From Ricinus communis (taxonomy: Eukaryota > Streptophyta > Magnoliopsida > Malpighiales > Euphorbiaceae): a DNA stretch of 64,000 nt. A program made the position numbers and the translations under genes. The notes beneath the pieces are model-generated. The model was not told the DNA's origin. It searched no databases and saw nothing but the letters and a program-made list of their open reading frames with translations. Of this stretch, positions 22,410-33,189 are shown in pieces. The stretch lies in contig NC_063258.1 of NCBI RefSeq assembly GCF_019578655.1, forward strand, positions 17,488,802 to 17,552,801, given 5' to 3'. How positions within the stretch are numbered: position 1 is the first letter of the stretch; the number at the start of each line of letters is the position of its first letter.

Positions 22410-23140
22410 GGTTATTGACATAAGCAATAAGAATGAATATCCAATTTTGGATTGAAAGGAGCATCTATGAAAAATCTAGCAACTTAGTGATTATATATAA
22501 AAAGAATGCAATTTGATCCAAAATAAAATGTAGCATAAACTTACATAATTTCCAGCAACAATGGTAGAAAGAATGGTAAAATGAATGAAAGTGATAAAGT
22601 GAGTGTCAAAGGTGAATCACAACGAAGGAAAAGGCTAAGGCTCAAAATTGGTTCACTATGGGGAAAATAGGGTTAGGCTTTTGGCCAAATTGTGTAAATC
22701 CTAAGTGCCCAAATCATCTCATGACTATCTAAAATTCATTTAATCTCAAAAGGAATCACAAAGCAAGTTCTAGAAACAAAGATTCTGTGCAATGCTCACT
22801 AAACAACAAGAAAAGGAGCATAAAAAAATAATAATGCCCAATTTGGCTCAAAACCTCACCATTTGAGTGGGTCAAAATTGCATGAATTCTCAAATCAAAG
22901 TTTAGATAATCAATCATAGTAACAAGCAACAATATTAATAGTGTTTTATTTCTAAGATAAAGTAAAATGGAAAAATTGAGGAAAAACACCAATTTTACCT
23001 GGCTCGAGTGAAATTAAGAGATTCGTTCATTTCCTTCTTCCAACAAGATTCGATAAAAGTTATAAGGGTATCTATTCAAAAGAGGAAAATCATTAACTAC
23101 TTGATTGAAACAAAATTGAAGATAATAACAAACTAAGGTG

Positions 23141-23177
23141 CCTACCCCACACTTAAGTATGACACTGTTTACAGTGT
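23141..23177 (-). other. Internal hairpin plus polypurine-like tract in C
   Basis: On the minus strand ACACTGT-AA-ACAGTGT is followed by CATACTT and AAGTGTGGGGTAGG, about 235 bp after the stop of the 3' ORF. It mirrors the module at the 3' LTR border. Confidence 0.65.
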
Positions 23178-23413
23178 TAGAAAGATTAAAACTGGGTAAG
23201 CATATGACTCGCACCTCATAGTTATTGAAGATCATGCATAGTTTTTAGGTTGGAAAGCATAGTGTTTTTCTAAAATAACTTAACATAACATAAACAAATG
23301 AAAGGAAATAACATAAAATTCAGCATACAAAAGCAAGAAAATAAAATAAAATAAAATAAAGGAAAAAAAATAAAAAGAAAAAGGAAAAAGAAAAGTTGCA
23401 TAATTTTTTTCTG

Positions 23414-24952
23414 CTACGAGTCGGCTAATGGTGTATCGTCACTGCTTGGACCTGCTTGAAGATGAGGAACAGAGGGCTGCAGTGGATCAGGGTCCGTGAA
23501 GCAGCCTGCCAGATCGAACTCCATCTCATCGATGAGTCGCTGATTTTGTGCTCTAGCGTCCATCAACTTTTTCATTTGCTCCACTAGGCAGTCTGTCTGG
23601 GTGGCCTGCCTATCCAACCCATTCATAAGCTGCTGAAGCACGGTGTTCATTCCGCCAAGCTGTGCCCTAGTCTCCTCTTGAAACTGCACAAACTGAGTAT
23701 AGTGCTGCTGTTGTGGATTGCAGACTCGATCTAGTCGGTCAGCCAAAGCACTAATCTGAGCATTTGATGTCCCTACAGAATAAGAGGATGAGGCTCCAAA
23801 TGGAGGCATAAACACTCTAACTGGGTTGGGGATCCTAACATCCGGGATCCCAGCCGACGGATCTTAGGCTCCTCTAGCCGCTGCCTCTCTAGCCTCCCTA
23901 ACTATGGTGTTCACAAGCCTGTACTCTATACCATGTGGGTGTCTAGTAGCTGTGATCATTTGCATGTTGATCATCTGTCTGATCCCTAGTGGTGTCATGT
24001 CACCAATAATTGAAAGCTCTGATAGACAATCATCTAATACGTCCAGTCTCTTGGCTAACCTAGTCATGTACGGGCCAAAACAACAATGCATCTTCTTCTG
24101 GGCATCTACTATAAATGATCGGACTTGACGAGCCAACAAATATCCCAAGTCCAACTTCTTCTGATGTTGCATAGCCTAGAGGATGAAGACATCGGTCTGT
24201 GTCACTGCTCCAAAACTATCTCCTCTACATGTAATGGTGTACGCTAATAAGGTATGGAGAAATCAGAGATGATTTGGAAGGCTAAACGCCATAGACCTGC
24301 TTGGGTAGTACGTCTCTGGCCTAAGTACCAATGAGTCCCACATGGTGTCGTAGGATATTGGGTGGATATAGAGGCATCCCTGATACTCCTACCCCGAGAT
24401 CTCCTGTTCAGTCCATAATCCCAAATGCATGCCAAATTGCGGGACTGACATTGAGAACTCCCTTCCCCCAAGTCTGAAATAAACTGCATTAAGCTGATGC
24501 CAGTTTGTGATCTGTTGCTGCAAGAAGAAGGTGCTGAGGAACTCAATTGTAAGCTCACTGTAGGTTGGTTCAATGATATCAAAAAATAGCACATACAGCA
24601 GAGTCTCGAATAGAGTGCGCACATCCTGAACCAATCCCACTCTTTCCAGGGATGCGAAGTCGATGCAACGACCCGCCATCACTTGCTTCCACCTCATAAC
24701 TTAGAACCGACTCTCATTTTCTACATTAGGAAATGTCCACAGTGGATGACGACCAAGTGCAGGTGGGTTCACAGCAGGTGCTCTTCAAGCTCGAACTAGT
24801 TGCTGTTGCGGTGATGGGGCTGATTCTAGTGCTTGTGCTGGTGCTAGTGCTGGTTCTGGTGCTGTGGAGGAAGATGTTCCTTCGCCACGCGATCGCTTGT
24901 TGGTAGGAACTCGTTTTGGGTGCTTCCTATGGGATTGATCACGGTCCGTCAT
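23414..24952 (-). pseudogene. Element C 3' ORF (env-position protein), one frame with in-frame stops
   Basis: From the ATG at 24952 to the stop at 23414 the whole 512-codon frame is kept without frameshift but with about six stops. The N-terminus is basic (PKRVPTNKRSRGEG) and then Ala/Pro-rich. The conserved core has QVMAGRCIDFASLERVGL, EPTYSELTIEFLSTF, YFRLGGREFSMSVPQFG, YPSRSMAFSLPN and LLAYTITCRGDSFG. The C-terminus (EETRAQLGGMNTVLQQLM and on to ARAQNQRLIDEMEFDL) looks like a coiled coil. No signal peptide or membrane segment is visible, so the env role of Athila 3' ORFs is not supported here. The amber at 24176-24178 is also present in D. It resembles the plant Athila ORF families of unknown function. 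Confidence 0.82.
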
Positions 24953-24958
24953 ATTTTC

Positions 24959-26856
24959 CTGATGCAATGAATCATTAGTTATTCGTATAAAAAATTGATG
25001 TGTGCTACTTGTGTTATCTACAATCTAAGGCAGCGTACCTATCGATGCAGTCTAGCACTAATGGCGAGTATCAAGGTCGTATTCCTCGGGAAAGTGAAAG
25101 CCCAGAGTTACTCCTTTGTTCTTTATTATATTAACCTAAAATGAGTGATGAATAATTTCTAAACTAACTAATAGCTACAAGCTAAATTCTAAGGGAGATG
25201 CAAGAGTAATTGATAACTAAAATAACCAAGGCAAGAGAGCAAACCCAAAGGGAACCTAAACTAGTTGGCAATCAAACAAAAGATAAAGGATTGGTGAGTC
25301 TAATTATGCTACCCGTGGATGAATTCTTAATCGAATTTGGTTTCTCTCTCGAGATAACCGAATTCCTAAATCTAATAACCTAAAGTTGGAATCTCTTCCT
25401 AACGATTGATTCTTAAATTAACATTAAGCTTTAATCCGCCTTTATTAAGCTTTGTTAATTCTTAATCCGGCTAGTTAATTATCCTTATCTCTAAGCGATT
25501 ATTAACCAGTTCTTGCTATTCAAAATTTCAATTGCCAAATGGACTTCTCAATCACACAAATAAATCTAAACACCACAATTCACAACGTCTCATGAACAAT
25601 GCATTATCTTATTAATACTGAAAGCAAGAAGAATACAAAACTAACCCAAACAATCCAACAATATAATACTAAGCCAACATAGTAAAGAAATCCCAATGGA
25701 TTTATTCAATCTAGCTAATCATGTTGATTATCAAAATACACAAGAATTCAATTACAACAATGAGTAAAGGTAGAGAAAACCCGATTACACCCTTAGATGA
25801 GAGTAAACAGCCCCAATTCCTCTTGCTCGAATTGAGTCGATTCTTGTTCCTCTTGCTCGATTTGAAAACCAATCAACGAACCTCGCCCAATCTTCAATCT
25901 TTGAAGGGAATCCGATTGAAACCTTGATCCAAGTCTCCTTTTCCCTTGGTTCTAGCTCAGAAAACCCTTAGAGAGAGAAATATTAGGGTTTGGGACGTTC
26001 TCCCTCGCTCTCTCTTTTCTTTCCTCTCTTTTTTCTTTTAATTAATTCCCCATGTTGCCTCCAACACGGCTGTGTTAATGCCTGTGTTCCCAACACAGGC
26101 TGGTGTTTATGCCTGTGTTACTTTCTGTGGTCGTGCTCCCTAAGAACTTATTTTTCTTTTATCTTTTATGACACCTAACACGACCGTGTTTGTGCCCGTG
26201 TTGGGAACACGGCCAGTGTTGAAACCAACATGGCCATGTTCAGCTTCCTCATGCTCGTACTTAGCTTGTTTCGGCAGCTTTGGCATCCAATTATGCTCAA
26301 ATTCTTCCCTTTATCATCCTTTGACTTCTTTTGGACCTAATGCACACAAACAGATGCATAGGGTGAGTGTTGGGACCAATTCACATCCAAATGTCCATAA
26401 AATCAATCTTAAAAACCCCATTTAGATGTGTGTATTTTACGCACATCACAAATTAAGTTAATAAAAAATCCTACCAAAAATTGGACAGCATAACGGCTAT
26501 GATTTGACTAATAGAAAACTTTAGACTTAACGAAAGACTAAAGCCTCAATCTCCAGCATAAACTAACTAACCCATACATTGCAAACTACTTTATCGTGAA
26601 CCAACTAACACAAAAACACTTATTCATAACGGAATGCCATAACAAAACTTTAATTATGCAAACCCCACACTTATCAATTTCATGATCAGCTTCACAACAA
26701 TCAAAATAACTAATATAGATTAAATCTAATTGAGGTCATCTTAAGGCAGTGCAACAACATAAAAACTACCAAAACATACTAGCATGTCCTAAATAAAGTA
26801 TATGCATAAAAAAACTAAATTAAAAACAAACAAAAGCAAAAAGTGGAGATTCTTAC
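24959..26856 (-). other. Putative leader intron before C's 3' ORF, with solo LTR inserted
   Basis: On the minus strand CCAA|GTAAGA at 26856 and the 3' site GCATCAG at 24959 bound an intron of about 440 bp without the inserted LTR. AACTAATGATT, a good branch-point context, lies about 20 nt before the AG. The ATG follows 6 nt after the AG. D, E and F have the same layout. Confidence 0.6.
24996..26448 (-). mobile_element. Solo LTR inside C's leader intron
   Basis: A 1453-bp LTR has ends TGATGTG and CACATCA that are exact inverted repeats. The flanks are AAAAT (24991-24995) and CAAAT (26449-26453), a duplication with one mismatch; the same site in D (about 32140) is empty and reads AAAAATTCAAGTTAATG. 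CACGG words in the CAACACGG form cluster at 26060-26240. R/U5 resembles the other LTRs, U3 does not. Confidence 0.87.
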
Positions 26857-26956
26857 TTGGAATTGCCGAAAAAAATAGGGAGGATGAGAAAAATAGAAGA
26901 AAACCACACCTTGGAGCTTTAGAAAAGGGGTGGCAAGAAATTTTTGGAGGCCTTCT

Positions 26957-27260
26957 TTATATAGGCGCGGGGTCAGCATGGGCAAGTGCATAGCCATGCT
27001 GATCATCACGGCCTGGACTTAGCCCATGTTGAGCCCTTATGCTTTGATTTTCACCGATTTGGCACCAGCGGGGGCACCGCCCTGCCTATCAACATGGCCT
27101 TATGTTGCCGCCCGTGATTCCTTCGGAAGTCGTGCTGAAATGGCCAAAATTCCCCATGTCTTCATGTGTCTTTCATCACGGGCTTGACTCAGGTCGTGCT
27201 AATGGGCATGGGTTGGTGTTGCAGCCCGTGATGGCCATAGAAACCATGGTGAAGGGGAGG
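26957..27260 (-). promoter_or_regulatory. Putative internal promoter of C's 3' ORF
   Basis: On the minus strand a cluster of CACGG, GCCGTG and related words (about 26985-27250) is followed by the TATA box TATATAA at 26963-26957, 106 bp before the 5' splice site at 26857. The cluster-plus-TATA layout is that of the LTR promoters. Inferred from sequence only. Confidence 0.55.
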
Positions 27261-27526
27261 TGTCCGGACTTTCCTTTGCCATCTCGGGTCACTGAGCTTC
27301 CTACCTTGATGTGTGCTTTAACACTCTAAGATATGTTAGTCCTCCAAATTGCGTATGAGCGTCGAGTAGGTTAACTTCTACAAAACTCAAGAATAACACA
27401 TTCCAAGCAACATCTAGTAAAAAGATTCAATAAACTACAATCGTATCAAAATAAAACAAACTAAAATTAAAATGAGATATCAAACTAGAGAAGTAAATAA
27501 ATAATAAAAGATGTCTAAAGAAAAAC

Positions 27527-28024
27527 TCAAAAAGCATAAATAGATTCAGGAATGCCTCCCGAAGATGCTTCTTTTTGTTCGAGTCGTCTAGCTGGACTCT
27601 GCAGCAGCATTCCTGCATCGCGGGCAAATTGAGAAGGTGGGCTCAATGTACTCTGGGGCTCGAGGCATATAAGCGTAAGGAGAAGGTCTGATGTGTGCGG
27701 TAGATGACCAAGGAGGTGCTCTCTGCATCGAGTCGGGATGCCCATTCATCCATTCTGAATTCTAACTAAGTGACCTGTCAAAAACAAACTTGCAACTACC
27801 CTTCTCGGGTCTATCATAGCACAAAGTATCAAATTGATACAAGTTGTTTTCTTCAGGTAAATAACACATATCAACAGGGAAAGAAACATGTATACCATCA
27901 TCCATTTATACGTCCTATGGTTGTTTATTACATGCAGGACCAATTCCATCAATACTACAAATGGCATGAACATGGTCGGTGGAAGAACTATCAAATGGGG
28001 GTAAACTAAAAGTAACACAGTCAT
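27527..28024 (-). pseudogene. Element C post-protease tail (same as in B)
   Basis: On the minus strand the frame after FSLPPFDSSSTDH reads to CYDRPEKGSCKFVFDRSLS and NSEWMNGHP, then the RAPPWSSTAHIRPS and FSICPRCRNAAAESS stretch, and ends in the GTCCAGCTAGACGACTCGAA end-of-pol motif. It matches B at 6277-6774 along its length, including the joint that replaces RT-IN. Stops interrupt it. Function unknown. Confidence 0.72.
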
Positions 28025-28139
28025 CCCCTACATTAAGCTCTAACTTTCCCTCAAATATGTCTATTTTAGCTCTAGCTGTTGCAAGGAAAGGTCTCCCCAA
28101 AATCAATGGTACACCATGCTCATTATCCATATCCATAAC
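28025..28139 (-). pseudogene. Element C protease, C-terminal piece cut by D
   Basis: Minus-strand MDMDNEHGVPLILGRPF and LATARAKIDIFEGKLELN match B's protease. The part with the DLGAS active site would lie beyond the D insertion and is absent, removed with the deletion at about 38523. Confidence 0.85.
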
Positions 28140-29567
28140 TGATGGGCTCTTTATGCAACCTACACCTAAGGCAGTGAACCTACCGAAGCAGCCTAGCACT
28201 AGTGAGTATCAAGGTCGTATCCCTGGAGATCGGGTGAACCTAGAGTTACTACTGCTTGCTATGTTATCTAGTCTGAAATAGGGTGTGAAAGTTCTAACAT
28301 ACCAGCTAATGGTTATGAGTGCAATTAAGTAAATGAAGGACAACAATGGACAATTAAAAGACAATTGTAAAGAGAGAAATAAATCCAAAAGGGAGCCTAA
28401 GTGATGGAATTCTAAAAATGAATTTTATGGATTGCCGATCTTGCTTACCCGTGCCTAAATCCTGAATTGAATCCCGGTTCCTCTCTCGAGCTTACCGGAT
28501 TCCTAAACCTGCACTAACCTAATGGAATCTCTTCCTATCAGATTACTACAAATTAGCATTAAGTATGATTTAAGACTATTAAGAGTTGTTAGTTTTTAAT
28601 CCGGCGAGTAAATCAACCTCATCTCTAAGTGTTAACTACCAGTCCTTACTATTTAAAATCCAGTTGTAACAAGCATTTCTCAATATCAAGAAACAACCTA
28701 ATAAACAATTAATCCAACGTCTCAAATTAACTGCATCAAACTTTTATTACTTAATAGCAAGAAGATTGCAAGAATGATAATTATAAAAAACTAACAATTA
28801 AGCATAATCCATCAACAAAGGTGAACCCTAATGGATTCAAAAGATCTAGCTGCTCATGTTCATAGTCAAAGCAATTAAAGAACAAAATAAGGAAAAACAA
28901 ATTAAAGGTATGTACACCCTTCTCTTTCAAGCTGAATGAGAAACCCTAAATTTGCAAATTCAAAATCTCAAACCCTAGTTGCCTCTTGAATGCTCCCAAA
29001 GTTTGTCTTGATCTTCAATTCGATGTTGGAATAAGTGGAATCCCCCTTCAATTGATGAAAATTGATCTCTCCAGTCTACAATTGAGGTATAGGAAATATT
29101 TGATTAAGTGTGTGTCTTGGAATTGAGTCCAAAAATCATCCTCTTCAATTAGAATTCAAAATCGCCTATATAGTTGATTCGAGTACGGAGTCCAGTCGTC
29201 TTTGAATCTATGGAGTTGTTGTCTTGAGCCACCCAGGCCGTGCCCAAGCCGGTCTTGATCCACCACAGTCGTACGGAGGCCGTGGTGGCTACTAAGTCGT
29301 ACGAAATGGCACAATTGGGGATAGCCTCTTGATAATTCAGCGGTAGGAGTCCAGGCCGTGCTCAACCCTCGGGGTGCTTGTTCTCACCCAATTTGATGGA
29401 TTTTGCTCCGTAATCACACGTATTTCCCTCGATTCGATGGTGTCCTTGAAAATGACTCGGAACGAAAAGGGAAATAAAAGACAGGTGATTCTAGCATAAA
29501 ACGGGATAATCATGCATAAAAATATGAACAATCGGGCATGAAAACATGTGTAGTATGATGCTTATCA
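28140..29567 (-). repeat. Element D 3' LTR
   Basis: A 1428-bp LTR starts TGATAAGCATCATAC at 29567 in element orientation and ends AAGAGCCCATCA at 28140. A CACGG-type cluster lies at about 29200-29370, followed by the TATA box TATATAG near 29168. It matches C's LTR over its length. Confidence 0.9.
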
Positions 29568-31239
29568 AATTACCCCATGCTTAAACTTTTGCTTATCCTC
29601 AAGCAATTTACAACTCACTCCTCAAAAGATATCAAATAACTCAATCAACTGCATTGCAGGAGGTTAGCTCAAAATAAATTTCAAAACTCCGTAATGAGTT
29701 TTCCCAAAATCTCCAAATCACTAAATCCTTAAGAGAAAGAGCAAACTTAATAAAGTTGCTAAAGTTAAAATGATAAACCATCTAAATTAAGAAATTGAGA
29801 ATCATGCCTCACAAGATATCACTCAAAACACACAAGTGTATATAGGTGAAAGAAGATCGCCAAGCTCTCAACGCAAAAATACAGAAAAAGTGCTTACCAC
29901 AGGCTTGCTTATGGATTCAATCTCCACTACTACGAAATAATCAATAATCATGATCAAAGGGTCTTGAGCCAGGTTGTAATGGGGTTAAGGTAAGGTACGT
30001 ATAAATATGGAAAGTAGGCTACAAGTTGCTGGAAGTTAAGCAAGTAATGCAAGAAAGTAATGAAGGATCAAGTGCTGTACCAAAATGAACACTAAGTTGC
30101 TCTAAAAATAAGATGATGCTCGAAATTATCTAAAAATAAGATGTTTTTTTTGTTTTTTTTTTATATATAAATATATATACTATGTATATATATTACAACA
30201 GCTTATGTAGGAGTTGTTGGTTATTGACACATACAATAATTGAAGGGAGCATCTATGAAAATCTAGCAACTTAGTGAAATATATGAATGCGGATTGATCC
30301 AAAGTAAAATGCAAACATAACTTACATAATTTCCAACAACAATGGTAGAAAGAATGGTCAAATGAATAGAAGTGATAAGATGAGTGTCACTTTATTATTG
30401 TCACGAAAGGAATGGCTAAGGCTCAAAATTGGTTCACTAAGGGAAAAATAGGGTTAGGCTTTTGGCCAAATTGTGTAAATCCTAAGTGCCCAAATCATCT
30501 CACGATTATTGACAATTCATGTAATTTCAATGAGATATCGTAAAGCAAGTTCTAGAAACAGAGATTCGCAAAATGCTCACTAATGAAAGAAAAGGGAGCA
30601 TAATAGTGATGCACCAATTGGCTCAAAATCTCACCATTTGAGTGATTTAAAATTGCATGAATTCTCAACCCAAAGTTTAAACAATCAATCACAATAATAA
30701 GCGTAATATTAACGTTGTTCTATATCTACGATAAAGTAATATGGAAGAATTAAGGAAAAATACCAATTTTACCTGGCTGGATTGTAGTTGAGAGATTTAT
30801 TCATTACCTTCTTCCGAACAAGGTTCGATAAAAGCTATAAGGGAATCCATTCAAAGGAGAAAAAAGTCATCAACTACTTAATTAAAACAAAACTCAAGAT
30901 AGGCACAACATCGGTAGGTCCCTACCCCACATTTTAGTATAACACTGTCCACAGTGTTAGAGAGATTTAGACTGAGGAAGCATATGATTCACACATTATG
31001 GTTATGGAAGATCATGCTGATTTTTTTTTTTTTTTTTACAAATTAAAAAGGCATAGTGTTCGACTTAACATAAACAAACAAGTGCAAGGAAATAACATAA
31101 AAGTAAACAAGCTACAAGCAAGAAAGTAAAAGGAGATAACAAATTGAAAGAAAATAAATAAATAAAAAAAGAATAAAATAAAATAAAATAAAGAAAAAGG
31201 ATGGAGGAAAATATCATAAATTTTTTTCTTTTCGCTAGG
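29568..31239 (-). other. Element D 3' non-coding region
   Basis: No protein is supported. It holds a decayed polypurine tract (AAGCATGGGGTAATT, minus, 29568-29582) with the hairpin GCTTGAGGATAAGC (29591-29604), an AT-rich tract near 30145-30195, the hairpin at 30195-30220, and the internal module: AACACTGT-GG-ACAGTGTT (30941-30958) with ATGTGGGGTAGG at 30921-30932. A poly(A)-rich stretch lies at 31150-31200. Confidence 0.72.
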
Positions 31240-32112
31240 AGTCTGCTGACGGTGTATCCTCACTGGTTGGATCTGCTGGAAGTTGGGGGGCAGGGAAATT
31301 TGCTGAGGGAGGTTGCGGTGGTGGATCAGGGTCACATACGGACCGAAACAACAATGCATCTTCTTCTGAGCGTCTACTATAAATGAACGGACTTGGCGAG
31401 CCAATAAATATCCCAAGTCTAGCTTCTTCCGATGTTGCATAGCCTAGAGAATAAAGACATCAGTCTGTGTGACTGCCCCAAAACTGTCCCCTCGGCCTGT
31501 AATGGTGTAAGCTAGTAGGGTATGAATGTAGCGGAGATGGTTCGGTAGGCTAGATGCCTTAGACCTGCTTGGGTAGTATGTTTCCGGCCTCATTACAAAT
31601 GAATCCCACATGGCGTCATATGAAATTGGGTGGATGTAGAGACAACCCTGATACTCCTCCCCCGACATTTCTTGTTCAGTCCATAATCCCAAATGCATTC
31701 CAAATTGTGGGACCGACATCAAGAACTCCCTTCCCCCAAGCCTAAAATAAATTGCATCGGTGATGCGGTTTGTGATCTGCTGCCGGAAGAAGGTCTTTGA
31801 GGAACTCGATCGTAAGCTCACGGTAGGTTGGCTCAATGAAGTCTATGCAACGGCCCGCCATCACTTGCTTCCATCTCATGACTAGGAATCTACTTTCATT
31901 GTCTGCATTAGGGAATGTCCACAATGGATGACGGCCAGGTGTGGATGGATTCACAGCAGGTGCTCTCCGTGGTCGGACTATTTACTGTGGTGGTGGAGGT
32001 GGAAGTCATGGTCTTTGGTTAAGTCTTTGTGAAGGAAGACGTTCCTTCACCACGCGATCGCTTCGGTAGCGGCGTTTGATTGCTTTCTACGAGATTTATC
32101 GCGGTCCGTCAT
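31240..32112 (-). pseudogene. Element D 3' ORF (env-position protein), frameshifted and deleted
   Basis: The ATG is at 32112 (MTDRDKSRRK). After a damaged N-terminus the core is readable: QVMAGRCIDF, EPTYRELTIEFL, YFRLGGREFLMSVPQFG, YIHPISYDAMWDS, LLAYTITGRGDSFGAVTQ, then an amber at 31444-31446 and KKLDLGYLLARQ to CCFGPYV. There it jumps to the C-terminal end, so the segment that forms C's coiled-coil region is deleted; part of SLERVGL to LFE is missing as well. The amber is at the same codon as in C, where F has Trp. Confidence 0.8.
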
Positions 32113-32117
32113 ATCAC

Positions 32118-32533
32118 CTAATGCAACGAATTATTAGTTTTTTGTAAAAATTCAAGTTAATGAAAGAAATAATCTACCGAATCAATAGCATAATGATTAT
32201 ACTTCAACTAACCAAAACTTGTATAAACTAATAAGCCGATATATATCAATCTAATTTATCATGAACCAGCAATTGCAATTTAAATCTAAACATTATTCAT
32301 GCTTTGCATGCTGTAGGCACATTTTATTTCCACCAAAACCCCACACTTATCAATTTTATAACCAACTACACCACAAACACAACAACTAATGTAGATTAAC
32401 CTAACCAAGGTCTTATAGTTACAATATAGAGCCACCAAAATATCCTAGCATGTCCTAACAAAAGTATATGTCTAAAATAGAAGTGAAATCATAATAATAA
32501 AAAAAATATAATGCAACAAATGAAGGGACTTAC
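32118..32533 (-). other. Putative leader intron before D's 3' ORF
   Basis: On the minus strand ACTCAG|GTAAGT is a near-ideal 5' splice site at 32534/32533; AACTAATAATT is a branch-point context; GCATTAG at 32118 is the 3' site. The ATG is 5 nt further on. Intron length 416 bp. Confidence 0.65.
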
Positions 32534-32638
32534 CTGAGTTCGCTTAGGAAAGTGAGAAGGGTGAGATAGGGGTATAAGAACAACACCTTTGAGCTAAGAA
32601 AAGCAAAAGGGAAGCAAAATTTTCGGAGGCCTCCACTT

Positions 32639-32900
32639 CTTATAGGCACGGTTTGTGCAAAGACGGGTGAGGTAAGGCCGTCTTTGATCGGCTGGCTAGA
32701 ACTCAGCCCGTGCTGATCCTTTAGCCTTCTTTGGATGCTCCTTGGCACGGGTATTGGCACGGCCGTGCTTCCCAGCACGGTTAGGGGTTGTGTCCCGTGC
32801 TGCCTTCGGAAGCCGTGACAATTACTCTTTATCCTTCAACACAGTCTTGACTCTGGCCGTGCTATGCAGCCCGTGATGGCCACGGAAACCGTGGTGAAAT
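32639..32900 (-). promoter_or_regulatory. Putative internal promoter of D's 3' ORF
   Basis: On the minus strand CACGG, GCCGTG and GCACGGCC words (about 32650-32900) precede TATAAG at 32644-32639, 110 bp before the 5' splice site. The layout is the same as in C, E and F. Confidence 0.58.
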
Positions 32901-33189
32901 GGAGTGTTTCTGGGCTTGCCTTTTGCCGACTCGAGTCGCCTTGCCCCCATACCTATAATTAACACATATGCATGTAATTAGATCATTAAACAAGTAGATA
33001 TGGTCAAACGGAAGAGTTTGTCCTCTTCGATTCTATAAGTCCGAAAAATTAAAATTAACCTAATTATTTTTAAGCAACTATAATAAAGTCAAATGAAAAT
33101 AATGAAACAATCACAACTAATTAAAAACATGAAAGTATAATCCAAGTCGAATGTACAGAAGTGCTTATTTGTAGAGTCTTAAGCATGAC

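Larger units (their letters stand above)
21764..23413 (-). other. Element C 3' non-coding region
   Basis: No protein is supported. From the LTR outward it holds the polypurine tract AAGTGTGGGGCGATT (minus, 21764-21778) with the hairpin GCTTGAGGGTAAGC (21787-21800), an AT-rich tract with a perfect 9-bp stem hairpin at 22384-22409, and the internal module: hairpin ACACTGT-AA-ACAGTGT (23162-23177) followed by AAGTGTGGGGTAGG (23141-23154). A poly(A)-rich stretch lies at 23340-23395. Confidence 0.75.
18783..28139 (-). mobile_element. Element C: non-autonomous Athila-type retrotransposon, 3' half
   Basis: Read on the minus strand the order is part of the protease (28139 leftward), the B-like post-protease tail, a CACGG cluster and TATA box, a leader intron, the 3' ORF, the internal hairpin-PPT module, the polypurine tract and the 3' LTR (to 18783). 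RT, RNase H and IN are absent. The 5' LTR, gag and protease start are missing, lost in the deletion at about 38523. It holds two solo LTRs and is entered by D at 28140. Its LTR type matches that of D. The five bases left of it in E's gag are ACAGC; the matching copy is lost. Confidence 0.83.

Noticed and set aside
23414..24952. Calling the 3' ORF an env gene
   Set aside because: Position fits, but no signal peptide, membrane segment or furin-like site is visible; the N-terminus is basic and the C-terminus coiled-coil.
27527..28139. C and B being one duplicated locus
   Set aside because: They have different LTR U3 types, opposite orientation, different insertion contexts, and C has a 3' ORF that B lacks.
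29156..29531. Open frames in D's LTR as small genes
   Set aside because: They lie in U3 and the CACGG cluster, have no conserved counterpart in C's LTR frame, and show no coding features.
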